From Paragorgia papillata (lineage: Eukaryota > Cnidaria > Anthozoa > Scleralcyonacea > Coralliidae): 64,000 nt of DNA. Shown piece by piece: positions 27,871 to 39,544 of this stretch. The stretch lies in contig JAWNZC010000259.1 of NCBI GenBank assembly GCA_035771165.1, positions 191,001 through 255,000 of the forward strand, read 5' to 3'. Each line of letters starts with the position of its first letter. The stretch's first letter is position 1. The notes beneath the pieces were generated by a model. That model searched no databases, was not told where the DNA came from, and worked only from the letters and a program-made list of their open reading frames with translations. The position numbers and the translations under genes are program-made.

Positions 27871-27987
27871 CTTCACAATGAGTTTGATTTCCAGTGAAAC
27901 CAGATGTACATGTGCACACAACAGTTCCTGGAACACTTGTACACGTGGCATTCACGTGACATGTTCCATTCTGACATCTGTCTTTGT
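27871..27987 (-). CDS. EGF-like exon 1 of first EGF group
   Basis: 39-residue EGF domain starting DKDRCQNGTCHVNATC and ending GNQTHCE, phase 1 to phase 1. Acceptor is TTTTAG, donor GTATTTTT. It directly follows the first propeller, with only six to eight residues between the propeller end and the first cysteine. Confidence 0.9.
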
Positions 27988-28306
27988 CTAAAATAAAATA
28001 AAATAAAACTTGAATTATACCGCAACAAAAATGCATAATTTGACATTTAATAAAATAATAAATGCAATATGAGCTCCCGAACTGATTATTTACTGATTAT
28101 TTTGAAAATTCAAGGTATTAAAAGAAAAGTTTATGCAAACTAGGACGATGCTCAGATCATTTCTTTTGTCTTGTCTTTATGATTCATATGAGTATTTTAA
28201 GTATAGGTTAGTTACCGAACTCGAGGTAACTACGTCAGTTATTTACCGAGGGCCAAAATAACTTACGTAGTTACCGAGGTTGACGTAACTAACCTACTTA
28301 GTTCAC

Positions 28307-28938
28307 GATCACCGAGATTGCAAAAAAAAACCTGAGATATTGAGTTCGTTATCACAGAGGTGAGGCTGTCTAAAAACACTTCGGTCGCGATGATAAATCC
28401 TTTATCACATTTGTGATCATTGATTAAAGCTTATTTTCCCAACTACCGGGCAATTAGCTTGATTTATGCGTCGTTGGGAGTAACTAATTAATACGGACAT
28501 TTAGCATGGCGCTTTTTCTGGCAAACCTCAAGATGTCACGTGACCATGGTTTTGCCGTCGCGTTTGCCGTTTGGGGTTCACGTTTCAACGTCTAGGAGCC
28601 CCGGTAAGTGACTTACGGCAAGGTTTTCTAGCAACTTAAAATAAATAAACTCGCGTTTAAGGCTAAAATTTAAGTTTTTATATTTGCTTGCTACGTAATT
28701 GTTAAGTTTTGAACGTTTAACATTGAACTATATATTAGATTAGCTAAGCTTTGTCCCACCTTAAAGCGGCCGCCATTTTGAATAATTACCAAAATGCCGG
28801 CGAAGTGGACCGCAAACGGCAAACCGCTAACCGCTAGCTGCAGTTTGCCGTTTCCCGGGATCAACGTGATGCTAAATGTCCCTATTATAAATAAACAACC
28901 GCGGTATATCAAAGAGAACTGAGGTGATCGTGAACTAA
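28307..28938. mobile_element. Candidate MITE with 16-bp inverted ends
   Basis: tagttcacgatcacc at about 28309 and its complement at 28922-28936 bound a segment without a coding frame. A short hairpin (gttagttaccgaactcgagg and partner) lies just outside at 28207-28296. Confidence 0.45.
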
Positions 28939-29029
28939 TAAAACTTAGGGGCTAGTTGGCCCCATTTGCCTAGCTGGCCCGGTTGCCATGTAATCGAAAT
29001 TTTGAAACAAGACACGATGAACATACACT

Positions 29030-29462
29030 CCAAAAACAGGTATTGGCAAGATGTGTTTTAGATTTTTACAACACACCTTTCAATACTTCTTTTTTATAAC
29101 ACACCTTGGTGTCTTATAACACACCTTGGTGTGTTCAAAAACACATCTTGATGTGTTTGAAAACACACCTTGATTTCTGGGCGAATGCATACTAGCGTGT
29201 TGCATAACACACCTTCAGTTTACACGCCTCTGAATAACACACCTTTTTCAACAAGTGATTTTACAAACTTAACACACCTTTAAGAATAACACATATTTTA
29301 TCTTAACACACCTTAGGAAAAAAACACACCTTCAGTTTACACGCCTCTGAATAACACACCTTTTTCAACAAGTGATTTTACAAACTTAACACATCTTTAA
29401 GAATAACACATATTTTATCTTAACACACCTTAGGAAAAAAACACACCTTTAGAAATAACACA
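29030..29462. repeat. AACACACCTT-rich minisatellite
   Basis: Degenerate repeats of aacacacctt, including a direct duplication of about 120 bp (about 29208-29329 and 29330-29447). Confidence 0.85.
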
Positions 29463-29693
29463 CATGAGAGGACTGGCCCTCCTCCAATTAAAACACCCCC
29501 CTAAGGAAGCTATAAGTTCTCTTTTTCATAACTCTATAAGAATGGAGCTAAAATGGCCTAAAATTTGCTAGGGATTAAACATTAAATACACCCCTTATCA
29601 TGCATTCTATTTGATGAATTAGGCCATTATCTTTCGCCGCTACTACTCTAAGAAACATTTCTAGAACAATGAACGGAGTAATAGGCCACTTAC

Positions 29694-30079
29694 CAGTTAG
29701 CACTATTAATTGTTTTGTCCCAGGAGAAACGGTAATGTTGCTTACTACTGTATCCGAACTCTTGTCATACGTGTAGATTGTTGACGCCGAAGAGTCTAAC
29801 AAGTAATAAAAATTCACTCCCACCGCAATATCAACATCACTTATAGTTCCTGTACGAACGACACCAATTTGAGTTGTATCACCGTCGTAACTGGTTTTCT
29901 GAATGACGAATTCAGTCTCGTCTGTAAAACGAATCCAATATAATGTTTTGTTAGTGGGGTCTACGGCGAGATAAGACGAAACTCCTGGTCCGTCACTGAT
30001 TACGTACAGGGCATCGTCTGAAAGACTGTAGCGGAGGAGGTTGCGGCTGGAAGCGTGATCCGTTGATATAAACAACGAT
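29694..30079 (-). CDS. First beta-propeller, C-terminal exon
   Basis: 386-bp exon, phase 2 to phase 1. It reads SLFISTDHASSRNLLRYSL, then YLAVDPTNKTLYWIRF, IAVGVNFYYLLDS and IYTYDKSSDTVVSN, which are YWTD/LDLR-B-type blades. Acceptor is TTTCAAG, donor GTAAGTGG. The layout parallels the exon at 12807-13186. With the previous exon it gives about 256 residues, one six-bladed propeller. Confidence 0.88.
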
Positions 30080-30133
30080 CTTGAAAGATAATTAAATATT
30101 TTGTGTGAGTGCCAAATTTCTTGCATTGCAGTG

Positions 30134-30136
<3 letters not shown>

Positions 30137-30179
<43 letters not shown>

Positions 30180-30320
30180 AGGGGGAGAGGGAGAGGGAGA
30201 GGGAGAGGGAGAGAGAGAGGGAGAGGGAGAGGGAGAGGGAGAGGGAGAGGGAGAGGGAGAGGGAGAGGGAGAGGGAGAGGGAGGAGAGAGAGAGGGAGAG
30301 GGAGAGAGAGAGAGAGAGAT
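30137..30320. repeat. GA/GGGAGA simple repeat
   Basis: GA dinucleotides and GGGAGA hexamers in the intron between the propeller exons. All long frames over it are artefacts. Confidence 0.95.
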
Positions 30321-30551
30321 ATACATTATGCAATGTTTCTTGCAACTTGTCTTGCAAAGGTGACCGAGTAGGAATGGAGTCAGGCAAATTGTTGCGAGAC
30401 AAGTTGCAAGAGAGGAAGGAGTCTGACACTGTGCAATGCTTCAATAATCCACCGGAATCGTTGCCCAAAGTACTTGCTGCAACAAAAATGTTGCTAGACT
30501 TGTGTAGCAACAAAATTTCCAGACAAATTCCACCAAAAATTGCATAATGTA
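30321..30551. mobile_element. Candidate MITE in propeller intron
   Basis: tacattatgcaat at the left and its complement at the right (attgcataatgta) bound about 230 bp. Internal ttgcaacttgtcttgca and gagacaagttgcaa also form inverted pairs. No coding potential. Confidence 0.5.
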
Positions 30552-30704
30552 ACACCGCATTTATGCATGTTCATTTGCGTACGCCTTAATAAGGCATTCA
30601 ATTTTCTCCAGGAATGAAATAAAGACTATACGTTTGATTTTTTTTTGGTGAAAGCTTCTGTCATGTTTCTCTGTTAAACAAAACAATTTTTGAAAGAGAC
30701 TTAC

Positions 30705-31086
30705 TGATTGTACGGATCAATTCCAATGTCTTTATAATCTGAGTCCTGTAAACTGGCGATGTTTGGCAAAGAGGCCCCTGCGAATGACAACGATCGAACC
30801 TTATTTTCCTCTTGTTTGTTTAGATAATAAACTGTTTCGTTTACGCCATTCACTGCGAACGGTCCAATGCTAGAGGACGACTCAACGTCCTGCTTGTCGC
30901 TTCCATCCAAATTAGAGCTGTACAGAGTTACTGGAGTGGTATCAAAGTACCACAGTTTGTAGTTTACTCCATCATAACCTAATGTGGCACTTTCGGCTGA
31001 GAGGATTGTTGTCGATTCGCCTCCATTGACAGAGACGTATGAGATGTGAGTGGCATTGGCATAATATATATATTCTCCAGATGCAC
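30705..31086 (-). CDS. First beta-propeller, N-terminal exon
   Basis: 382-bp exon, phase 1 to phase 2. It starts GASGEYIYYANATHISYVS, then KLWYFDTTPVTLYSSNLDGS and NETVYYLNKQEENKVRSL, ending DIGIDPYN. The LYSSNLDGSD segment matches the LDLR class B repeat. Acceptor is CGACAG, donor GTAAGT. It joins the signal-peptide exon in phase 1 and the exon at 29694-30079 in phase 2. Confidence 0.88.
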
Positions 31087-31546
31087 CTGTCGGAAAAGTT
31101 GAGATTAATAAGTAATAGTTAAAACATGAGCGGTCGATCTTTATGGGCATTTGCAAAATGTTCATCATTTAAGTGTTAATGATGAACATTTTGTTTAAGA
31201 GTCAAAAAAAAAAAAGGTTAAATAAGATCATTTTAACTCAGAAAAAGCTGAATTTGAGCCACTAGTGCCTATTAACTTTGATAAAACATTGATGTTTTAT
31301 TAATCAATGTTTTATCCGTATTTAAAGATGCTGATTAAACATTCATTTATTTTGAATTTTCATCATGAATTATTAATGAATTTGATAATATGAGATCAAA
31401 AACGCTTGTTTAATTTTCAGTTTTTAGCTTTTGTAAGCAAGGTTTATTATTAGTGGGGGTGTAGGGGGTAAGGCGCACTTATTTCTTTTAAACGCTACAG
31501 ACCGGCATATAAGTACAAAAGTACCGAGAATATACCTAGTTCTTAC
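31087..31546. other. First intron, AT-rich
   Basis: No gene. A short hairpin (aaaacattgatgtttt and nearby complement) sits at about 31280-31320. Confidence 0.5.
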
Positions 31547-31607
31547 CGTCTATTTGACAAAATTGAAAGCTTCCGATTAAAGCAACGAACACAAGATGAA
31601 TATACAT
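31547..31607 (-). CDS. Signal-peptide first exon
   Basis: Starts at ATG 31605-31607 and encodes MYIHLVFVALIGSFQFCQID plus one base, ending at a GTAAGAAC donor in phase 1. The hydrophobic stretch LVFVALIGSF is a signal-peptide core. The join gives a glycine codon with the propeller exon at 31086. It is therefore the most likely first coding exon of the minus-strand propeller-EGF gene. The promoter should lie at about 31620-31900; no clear TATA box was identified. Confidence 0.8.
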
Positions 31608-31948
31608 CTATAAATAAAAAGAATAACAATCTTTGGTGAATTTAGTATGTCGTTTCGCCATAACGAATATCATTGTTTTGTGCGCACGGATATATTTTAT
31701 TCACGCGTTGTTTGACGTTCAACGTATAGACATGTGCAGACTGTGTTACGCTGTTCAACCTGTCTCACCTTTGTTTAACCTTAGCCAAGTGTATCACAGT
31801 CGTCCAGAACAAAGAATAAATACTTTATCAAATCACGTTATTTGCCAGCAACAATATTTTAATCATTTGATTAGATAGTTATAATCGAGTTTGAAGGGAT
31901 ATAGAGTATAGGTGATAATCTATCATATATCTTATATTTTATTTCATT

Positions 31949-33060
<1,112 letters not shown>

Positions 33061-33090
33061 TTGTCAAAGTGGTTGGTAAAATTTAAGTTA

Positions 33091-33096
33091 GTTCTG
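33091..33096. repeat. Target-site duplication, left (GTTCTG)
   Basis: GTTCTG immediately before the element end AGTAGTGATA. The same hexamer follows the other end at 37491-37496. Confidence 0.9.
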
Positions 33097-33700
33097 AGTA
33101 GTGATATCCCCCCCCCCCCCCCCCAACCCCCAATCGGGAATACAAAGGGATGCCGCCTCATTAAATATTCAACTTATTATTTATTCATTCTCAGGCTCCT
33201 TTGCGACTCTCTAACCCTAATCTCATTATTTATGCATGCGTCATTATTTCTCAGGCTCCTTTTACACCCTCTTAACCCTAACTTTCCCCCCTAAACCCAG
33301 CTTTTATCCAACCCCACGTGTAATACGTCTAACAGATAGCTCTCCGACTAATTTCCGAAGTTACGTCATTATCAAAAGGCACTCGACTTATATCCTTATC
33401 AGTAATAGTAATTACCTTTTCATTTATACACTTTACCCTACTGCCGATCGACAGTTATGGGACACGTAGCCGCACAAAGCATGCGTCCAGTAAACTTTAA
33501 CAAAATAGACGTTCTTTACAGGGAACGAGCGCGAAATTGATAGAGACACTTTATATTTTTTATCTGAAACCTTGTCTTTATGAGTATAGAGAGTTTTGAG
33601 CAGACTAAGTGTCTGAATTGGCAGAGAAAACGTATAGACTTGAATCAATAACATATCATGAATATTATATTATATTAACAAGGAACTAAACAGAAATAGT
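33097..33700. repeat. Maverick-type left terminal inverted repeat
   Basis: Pairs with 36907-37490 in reverse complement over almost its whole length, including gcctcattaaatattcaact and caaggaactaaacagaaata. A poly-C run at 33108-33124 differs in length from the partner. Confidence 0.85.
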
Positions 33701-33730
33701 AAGAGATAGAGAAATAGATAGATAGAAAAC

Positions 33731-35327
33731 GCTACCAAAACACATATTTTAAGAGGGGGTAGGAGGAGGAGAAAGAGGAGGAGAAAGAGGAGGAGGAGGA
33801 GAAAGAGGAGGAGGAGGAGAAAGAGGAGGAGAAAGAGGAGGAGGCGGAGAAAGAGGAGGAGGAGGAGGAGAAAGAGGAGGAGAAAGAGGAGGAGAAGGAG
33901 GAGAAAGAGGAGGAGGAGCAGGAGAAAGAGGAGGAGGAGGATGGGGAAGAGGAGAAGAAGGAGAAAGGAGGAGGAGGAGAAAGAGGCGGAGGAGAAAGAG
34001 GAGGAGGAGGAGGAGAAAGAGGAGGAAAAATAGAAAGAGGAGGAGGAATAGAAAGAGCAGGAGGAGGAGAAAGAGGAGGAGGAGGAGGAGAAAGAGGAGG
34101 AGAAAGAGGAGGAGGAGAAAGATGAGGAGGAGGAGAAAGAGGAGGAGGAGGAGAAAGAGGAGGAGGAGGAGGAGAAGGAGGAGGAGGAAGAGAAAGAGGA
34201 GGAGGAGAAAGAGGAGGAGGAGAAAGAGGAGGAGGAGGAGGAGAAAGAGGAGGAAAGAAAGAAAGAGGAGAAGGAGGAGAAAGAGGAGGAGGATGAGAAA
34301 GAGGAGGAGGAGGAGGAGAAAGAGGAGGAGGATTAATCGTAGTTTTGGCGTTTTCCAGAAGTGACTTCACCCATACTGTTTTGCCGCTCTGAGTACACCC
34401 TGCAACAATACATGTGAACGGATGCTGCATGACTGTTGCGTCAGTGAGAAGATGTGCTGGTCTTGAATATGTACTGTTTTTTATGGGAATTTTTATGACG
34501 TTGCATGTTTAATAGTGTAGAAAACGTTTTTCCACAATTGCTGCAGACATAAGACATGTTCACTCGTTGAAGAGCATGAGCAGAATAAATATTTCTAGAG
34601 AATTTCGTAGTAAATATTTATCGTTGTCCTCATCCAACTCATCCTCCTCCTCCTCCTCCTCCTCTTTCTCCTCCTCTTCCTCCTCTTTCTCCTCCTCCTC
34701 CTCCTCTTTCTCCTCCTCATCCTCTTTCTCCTCCTCCTCCTCTTTCTCCTCCTCTTTCTCCTCCTCCTCCTCTTTCTCCTCCTTCTCCTCCTCCTCCTCC
34801 TCTTTCTCCTCCTCCTCCTCCTTCTCATCTTTCCTCCTCCTCCTCCTCCTCCTCCTCTTTCTCTTCCTCTTTCTCCTCCTCCTCCTCCTCCTCTTTCTCG
34901 TCGTTCTCCTCCTCCTCCTCCTCTTTCTCCTCCTCCTCCTCTTTCTCCTCTTTCTCCTCCTCCTCCTCCTCTTTCTCCTCCTCCTCCTCCTCTTTCTCCT
35001 CCTCCTCCTCTTTCTCCTCCTCCTCCTTCTCCTCTTTCTCTTTCTCCTCCTCTTTCTCCTCCTCCTCCTCCTCCTCTTTCTCCTCCTCCTCCTCTTTCTC
35101 CTCCTCCTCCTATTTCTCCTCCTTCTCCTCCTCCTCCTTCTCCTCTTTCTCCTCCTCCTCATCTTTCTCCTCCTCCTCATCTTTCTCCTCGTCCTCGTCC
35201 TCGTAAGTCCTCCTCCTCGTTCTCCTCCTTCTCCTCCTTCTCCTCCTCTTTCTCCTGCTCCTCCTCTTTCTCCTCCTCTTTCTCCTCATCCTACCCCCTT
35301 TTAACATATGTGTTTTGGTAGCGTTTT
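33731..35327. repeat. Nested inverted repeat with homopurine and homopyrimidine arms
   Basis: The ends gctaccaaaacacat and atgtgttttggtagc are exact complements. The left arm to about 34333 is GGAGGAGAAAGA-type purine; the right arm from about 34640 to 35290 is its pyrimidine complement. The 300-bp loop holds the ATPase-like start. Long Arg/Lys, Glu, Ser and Pro frames across the arms are repeat artefacts. Confidence 0.85.
34334..34430 (-). pseudogene. Truncated packaging-ATPase-like start (P-loop)
   Basis: From ATG 34428-34430 the minus strand encodes about 32 residues containing GCTQSGKT, a Walker A P-loop (GxxxxGKT), preceded by a short hydrophobic strand. It then runs into the purine/pyrimidine arm and becomes low-complexity Pro/Ser. 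A P-loop at residues 11-18 fits the FtsK/HerA-type (A32-like) genome-packaging ATPases of Maverick/Polinton and adintovirus-like elements, which are about 200-250 residues. Walker B and sensor motifs are missing, so it is nonfunctional. Confidence 0.6.
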
Positions 35328-35357
35328 CCTCATTTAGACACTGACTGTCAAATAGAG

Positions 35358-35531
35358 ATGTTGATCAAAAAGCACAAACAGTTTCTTGAAGTTTTATGTA
35401 TAAGTGAACCTATTCAACAACGAGCTCTGTTGGAGACTGCTAGCCCTGAGCAAATTAGATGCATTTGTGATTGTATGTTGAACTTTTGGTCAATGCAATA
35501 TCAATTATCACCTGCTTATCACCAGTTTTAG
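35358..35531 (+). CDS. Small ORF of the Maverick-type element
   Basis: 57 residues from ATG 35358 to a TAG at 35529-35531. It starts MLIKKHKQFL and has an ICDCML motif near residue 35. From memory, proteins with this kind of start occur as short ORFs in cnidarian Polinton/adintovirus-like elements; this copy looks shortened at its C-terminus. I cannot assign a function. Confidence 0.5.
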   Translation: MLIKKHKQFLEVLCISEPIQQRALLETASPEQIRCICDCMLNFWSMQYQLSPAYHQF

Positions 35532-35598
35532 AAGGACTCGCAGAACTAATATAAAAAGAACGATATTTTTAAAGACCATCATTCGAACTCTGAACACT

Positions 35599-36087
35599 AT
35601 GGGAGAAAGGTTACATGACGATTTTCGTGTTAAAGAAATACTGTCACATTTTGACTACGGAGTCGATGAAGCGAAAGCGTCCTCTTTGTTGAATAGTTTA
35701 CTCGCATCCTATGTCAACTTAACATGGAATCCGAAAGGAGAAATTGTGTATCAAGGAAGAACTATACCAAACACAAAAATAGCCGAATTGGTAGAATACT
35801 GTCTATCACCTTACTTCTCAGGAATTCCCGAACCAGCTGGTTTAAACGTATTTGTAAAAGGACTCGCCGACATTAACATTGACAAAAACCTTATCGAAAA
35901 TGTTCGAGTGCTAATAATGTTGGCGCAGGCAGAAGAAGAAACAGAATCAGAGAGCGAAAACGAAGAAACTTCCTCCGTAGAAGATTCAAAAAACGATAAG
36001 GATTGCACCGAAATAGAATCAGAAAATTCTATAATTGACGAACCTGTTGATTGCGAACGTTGTCAGATGTTTGTGGAAATATTTTAA
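35599..36087 (+). CDS. Maverick-type element ORF, unknown function
   Basis: 162 residues from ATG 35599. The N-terminal 110 residues look globular (EILSHFDYGVDEAKASSLLN, then LVEYCLSPYFSGI, FVKGLADINI). Residues 115-150 are an acidic Glu/Ser tail, and the end reads DCERCQMF before the stop. After the stop, another frame (about 36100-36235) shows two C-x2-C pairs, so an original zinc-binding C-terminus may have been lost by a frameshift. The protein is unrecognised. It starts 68 bases after the small ORF and shares its orientation. Confidence 0.55.
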   Translation: MGERLHDDFRVKEILSHFDYGVDEAKASSLLNSLLASYVNLTWNPKGEIVYQGRTIPNTKIAELVEYCLSPYFSGIPEPAGLNVFVKGLADINIDKNLIENVRVLIMLAQAEEETESESENEETSSVEDSKNDKDCTEIESENSIIDEPVDCERCQMFVEIF

Positions 36088-36310
36088 TAAATGCGTTAAT
36101 CGAAATCTGATATGTAATGTTTGTGGTACATAATTCAAGGCTCGTGATCCACGCCTTTGGATTATCAGATGTACTGTATGCCCATATGCTCGTGTTACCG
36201 ATAGATCACTAAGTAATCAAGAGTTTTTTGTGTAAAGATATAGTTCTCAATAAAATATTTTAAATTCTGTATTACATGTACGCGTGTCTGTGTTTGATAT
36301 ATATATTTGA

Positions 36311-36430
36311 TAATGACGATCTTCGGGGGTTAGTCGGAGAGCTATCAGTTATGACGTATTTCTCGGGGGGTTGAGTAACAGCTAGGGTTGGGGAGGAAAA
36401 GTTAGGGTTAGGAGGTCTCAAAGGAGCCTG
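36311..36430. repeat. Diverged internal copy of the terminal repeat
   Basis: Resembles 37240-37345 of the right terminal repeat (gttagtcggagagctatcag, agttagggttaggag, caaaggagcctga) but is more diverged. It suggests an earlier element end or nested insertion. Confidence 0.55.
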
Positions 36431-36906
36431 ATACGAATGAAGGACGCGACGCGGTTTCTCTATGGTAACACTGTTAATGACCTTCTCGACTAGACTTGCC
36501 CAAGCGCTTAATCCTCGTAATGACCCCTAATGAGTTTCTCTCTTGTCTCCTGCACGTGCACTGAGGATAAATATGCAAATATCACACTTAGTAACAGAAA
36601 GCGTAGCAACGCTTTCAAAGTAATAAATCGCTTTGCCTTTAGTTTATATTTCGACACCTAAAATCGTTCTTACGGCTTTTCGAAGTGATTCTTCATTCTG
36701 TTCTACGATTTCCTCGCTTATAAACGAGGGTTTAGTTAACAAGGATTCTAGGATGACTTACTCTGTTCAGGTTCTAATATAATATTCATAGCTTATTCAA
36801 GTAATATTCGAGCTAAGTTATATATCTCAGCCGATTCAGACATTTAGACTGTTCAAAACTCTCTCTATTCCTCCAGATAAGGTTTCAGATAAAAAATATA
36901 GTGTCT

Positions 36907-37490
36907 CTATCTATTTCTGTTTAGTTCCTTGTTAATATAATATAATATTCATGATATGCTATTGATTCAAGTCTATACGTTATCTCTGCCAATTCAGACA
37001 CTTAGTCTGCTCAAAACTCTATACTCATCAAGACAAGGTTTCAGATAAAAAATATAAAGTGTCTCTATCAGTTTCGCGCTCGTTCCTTGTAAGGAACGTC
37101 TATTTTGTTAAAGTTTACTGTACGCATGCTCTGTACGTCTACGTGTCCCATAACTGTCGACCGGCAGTAGGGTAAAGTATAAATGAAAAGGTAATTACTA
37201 TTACTTATAAGGATAAAAGTTGAGTGCCTTTTGATAATGACGTAACTTCGGAAATTAGTCGGAGGGCTATCGGTTATGACGTACCACACGGGGGATTGGA
37301 TAAAAGCTGGGTTTAGGGGGGAAAGTTAGGGTTAAGAGGGTCCCAAAGGAGTCTGAGAAATAATGACGCATGCATAAATAATGAGATTGGGGTTAGAGAG
37401 TCCCAAAGGAGCCTGAGAATGAATAAATAATAAGTTGAATATTTAATGAGGCGGCATCCCTTTGTACTCCCGATGGGGGGTATCACTACT
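36907..37490. repeat. Maverick-type right terminal inverted repeat
   Basis: Reverse complement of 33097-33700, ending in tatcactact. Just before it, 36850-36905 holds an extra direct copy of the aaggtttcagataaaaaata segment. Confidence 0.85.
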
Positions 37491-37496
37491 GTTCTG
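37491..37496. repeat. Target-site duplication, right (GTTCTG)
   Basis: Exact copy of the hexamer at 33091-33096. Confidence 0.9.
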
Positions 37497-37787
37497 CTTG
37501 TCTAAGATTAAGGTTAGTGTGTTACTTGAAGGCTAGCTTTATAAACCAAGCTAAATCTTAAAAAAAAACAATCTCAATTTACAGTGGCTGTACCGTATTC
37601 TGTGTTCATTCATTTTTTTTTGGTATACGGCAATCTTTCCCGCTAATTAGGGTAAGATACGTAATTATAAGACTTAAATGATTTCGCATATAGTCTAGAA
37701 GAGTTAATCGCAAACTCAATTTCATATATTCATATTTTCACACATTATGTATGCATTGTATTATCGCAATCTCCAATTTCTATTTAA

Positions 37788-38020
37788 GGGCCTGTTTACA
37801 TGAGCCGAGCTAGCCCGGTTAACCGGGCTCACGCGATTGATTAGGATCTCACTGTGGTTTTGAAACTCACATAAACTAAATTTACAAAGGAGAATTGGTT
37901 TAGTTTAGATGTAAACGAACCCTAACGTTACTTCAAATCTCCTTTTGTGGCCGAGGAAAGAATTTCGTGACACGAGTCAGCCCGGTTAGCAGGGCTAGCC
38001 CGGCTCATGTAATCAGCCCC
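37788..38020. mobile_element. MITE with gctagcccgg inverted ends
   Basis: gggcctgtttacatgagccg at the left and an inverted cggctcatgtaatcagcccc at the right, about 230 bp apart, with gctagcccggtt repeated in both ends. Related ends occur at 32507-32577, 39545-39840 and 42413-42490 and their duplicate near 55095-55170. Confidence 0.65.
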
Positions 38021-38587
38021 TAACAATCTCTAATTAACGAGTGTTAGTAAATACTTGGAAACATCATTACATATTCCATGCATTTACTCTAAAATGCAAA
38101 GCCGTCACAAAAACATCAATCATCTTCGTGTTGGTTATTCAAACTAATTGTTCGCTGGGGGTTTTTTTTCTGAAAAGATAATCCAACCGGACGGGGTTTT
38201 CAATAATGATCATTCTTCATTCGACAACCCCATGCTGTTTTTCTCAAGTCGAAAATATACAGTAGTCGTCGCATTGGCCAGTTTAGCCAAGGCCCTTGCA
38301 CTGGAGCAAAACAAATGGTCCGTTCAACGGATTTCTTGGATATAGTGATTTACTGTCAACTAGAGGACAAATATACTGGTATTACAAGTTACAGTTCTGC
38401 TAAAGTCGTTTAGATTTCTAAACAGTTTATTCAACAAGGTATGGACAAGCCCACGCAGAAAACAACGGCGTGACTAACTCAGGCGGGTGGCAAAGCAGGT
38501 GTTTTGGGAGGATTGTTAAACTCGAAAGCCAATCCTACTTTGAGTCTTACACATTGTTTGTATTTCCACATCTAACTTGTCTCGACC
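38021..38587. other. No feature recognised
   Basis: AT-rich intergenic sequence. A short open frame from 38148 has no recognisable domain. Confidence 0.4.
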
Positions 38588-38981
38588 CAGCCAAGTCAAG
38601 AATCAAACGTTTAGCGTTACTGTTTAACTTATGTGCTGATTAATTTATAACGCCGCGCTTTTAGGGCTTTCAAACTACTAGAATAGGTTGTTTCAAAAGA
38701 ATACTAATTTATTTTCTAATAAGGGTACCGGGTTTTTTTATACACACTGTAGATATTGCCCTTGTCAACAGGACAATATCTAGATATTGCCCTGGTCAAC
38801 AGGGCAATATATAGTAATTATATGTTTTTTCGAAAACCTCCTCAACTGTTAAATAACTCAGTTCGAACCTCGGCTTTTAGCCAACCTCGGCTCTCAACCC
38901 TGAATTCCCTTTTAGTATTTTACTCTGGCTAACGCCAGACGATTTTACTCGTCATTGGGAGGCCGCTAGGGTTGAACTGGG

Positions 38982-39150
38982 TTAAAGGGCAATAGCACTA
39001 ACAATTAAGTTTGTCTAATTTGAAAGAACTCATAAAATTGTAATAGAACATCCTTTACAACTTTTTCGTATCTCTCTTCGTTTTCAAGATATTTCAATTT
39101 GTTTGATATGTAAATGAGATGGTCTCTCACGTCAGGTGTGGGGTAATTAA
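38982..39150. mobile_element. Half of a TTAA-type MITE
   Basis: ttaaagggcaatagcact followed by sequence shared with the MITE at 59325-59777 (tttgaaagaactcataaaat, ttcaagatatttcaatttg). Only one end was recognised. Confidence 0.5.
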
Positions 39151-39544
39151 AATATTTTCACATGTAGCAAAACCAGTTATATCTCTAAGTTTGTTAATTC
39201 GCTAAGTTTTGCCAATCCCCTTTAAGATCTACGACGGCAACTTCTACGACGACGTACGTCCCCCAAATAAAATAAAAGAATTCTAGTTGTTACACCGTCC
39301 TCGTTCTTTGTACAACGCCACTTCAAGCATCTTCACGTCTTCAGGACGACGTCAACTCACCGCAAAACATGATAACTGTCCCTTGACATTGACCCCAATA
39401 CAAACACTACAACCATTTTAGCAATACTGGGACGTTTTAAAAGTCATTAAACTGACATTAAATATCATAGTTAGTTAACCGTGACTTTTTTCAATTATAG
39501 AATTTATGTTGCTTTTTAAGCGCCGTCGTCGTCGTATCATCTTA

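Larger units (their letters stand above)
33097..37490. mobile_element. Short Maverick/Polinton-type element
   Basis: A 4394-bp element with terminal inverted repeats of about 0.6 kb (33097-33700 and about 36907-37490) that start AGTAGTGATA and end in the complement. It is flanked by a 6-bp duplication, GTTCTG. AG ends, long inverted repeats and a 6-bp duplication are the known signature of Maverick/Polinton elements, which are normally 15-40 kb. No DNA polymerase, integrase or capsid gene is present, so this is a deleted, non-autonomous derivative. It contains a truncated packaging-ATPase-like start, two small ORFs and a second nested inverted repeat. Confidence 0.85.

Noticed and set aside
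34122..35307. Arginine-rich, glutamate-rich, serine-rich and proline-rich frames over the purine/pyrimidine arms
   Set aside because: Pure low complexity; frames in all phases are open, so no coding inference is possible except the short P-loop start before the arm.
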